Source: an uncultured Acidobacteriota bacterium (GTDB lineage Bacteria > Acidobacteriota > Terriglobia > Terriglobales > Acidobacteriaceae). From it: a stretch of DNA of 21,809 nucleotides. Shown here piece after piece: positions 21,781-21,809 of the stretch (position 1 is the stretch's first letter; every line of letters begins with the position of its first letter). Position numbers and translations under genes: made by a program. The stretch is taken from the NCBI GenBank assembly GCA_903832475.1, contig CAILBQ010000256.1, positions 1 to 21,809 of the forward strand, given 5' to 3'. Under the pieces are notes generated by a model. That model was not told the origin of the DNA. It searched no databases and worked only from the letters and a program-made list of their open reading frames with translations.

Positions 21781-21809
21781 CTTTACCGCTCCGCAATCCC
21801 CCTTCATGC

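Overview
The window looks like a chromosomal segment of an Acidobacteriota bacterium, probably class Terriglobia. That is an inference from a VWFA-related protein of the acidobacterial type, a DUF2911 lipid-exposed/secreted protein, the trpS-scpA-scpB-pseudouridine synthase gene set, high GC with strong codon bias (which creates many long antisense open frames), and families of short intergenic hairpins and GTCATYC...GAATCTGC-type repeats. No insertion sequence, CRISPR array, rRNA or prophage gene was seen.

Left part (1-3855): the C-terminal four fifths of glycine dehydrogenase subunit 2 (gcvPB), whose expected N-terminus is replaced in frame by a piece that reads as exodeoxyribonuclease VII small subunit. 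Then come a secreted protein of unknown function, two small unknown genes, a DUF2911 protein and a tRNA-Arg(CCG).

Nitrosative-stress block (3903-7352): a CRP/FNR-type regulator, a class I hybrid cluster protein (hcp) and a divergent di-iron RIC/YtfE-type repair protein. Two near-palindromic GTGA-N6-TCRC sites lie between hcp and ric, each centred 29.5 bp from the first base of a TAnnnT -10 hexamer. A half-degenerate third site has exactly the same geometry in front of the regulator gene. I read this as a small autoregulated NO/hydroxylamine regulon, and it is the clearest regulatory system in the window.

Membrane and signalling block (7499-11124): a 7-TM protein, a GAF-HisKA protein that stops before any ATPase domain, and a three-gene operon (membrane protein, winged-helix regulator, membrane protein). 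That operon's promoter carries a dyad whose right half is the -10 box. msrA follows on the minus strand with a textbook terminator.

Housekeeping block on the minus strand (20954 down to 11784): trpS (with an iron-sulfur type Cys motif), scpA, a 53-residue small gene, a PiT phosphate permease, a VWFA protein, scpB and a pseudouridine synthase with very long disordered tails. trpS-scpA and scpB-rluB overlap by 4 bp each, but scpA and scpB are separated by the small gene, the permease and the VWFA protein. scpB contains two perfect REP-like hairpins inside its coding sequence. The window closes with a DUF4231-like membrane protein and a cluster of degenerate repeat copies.
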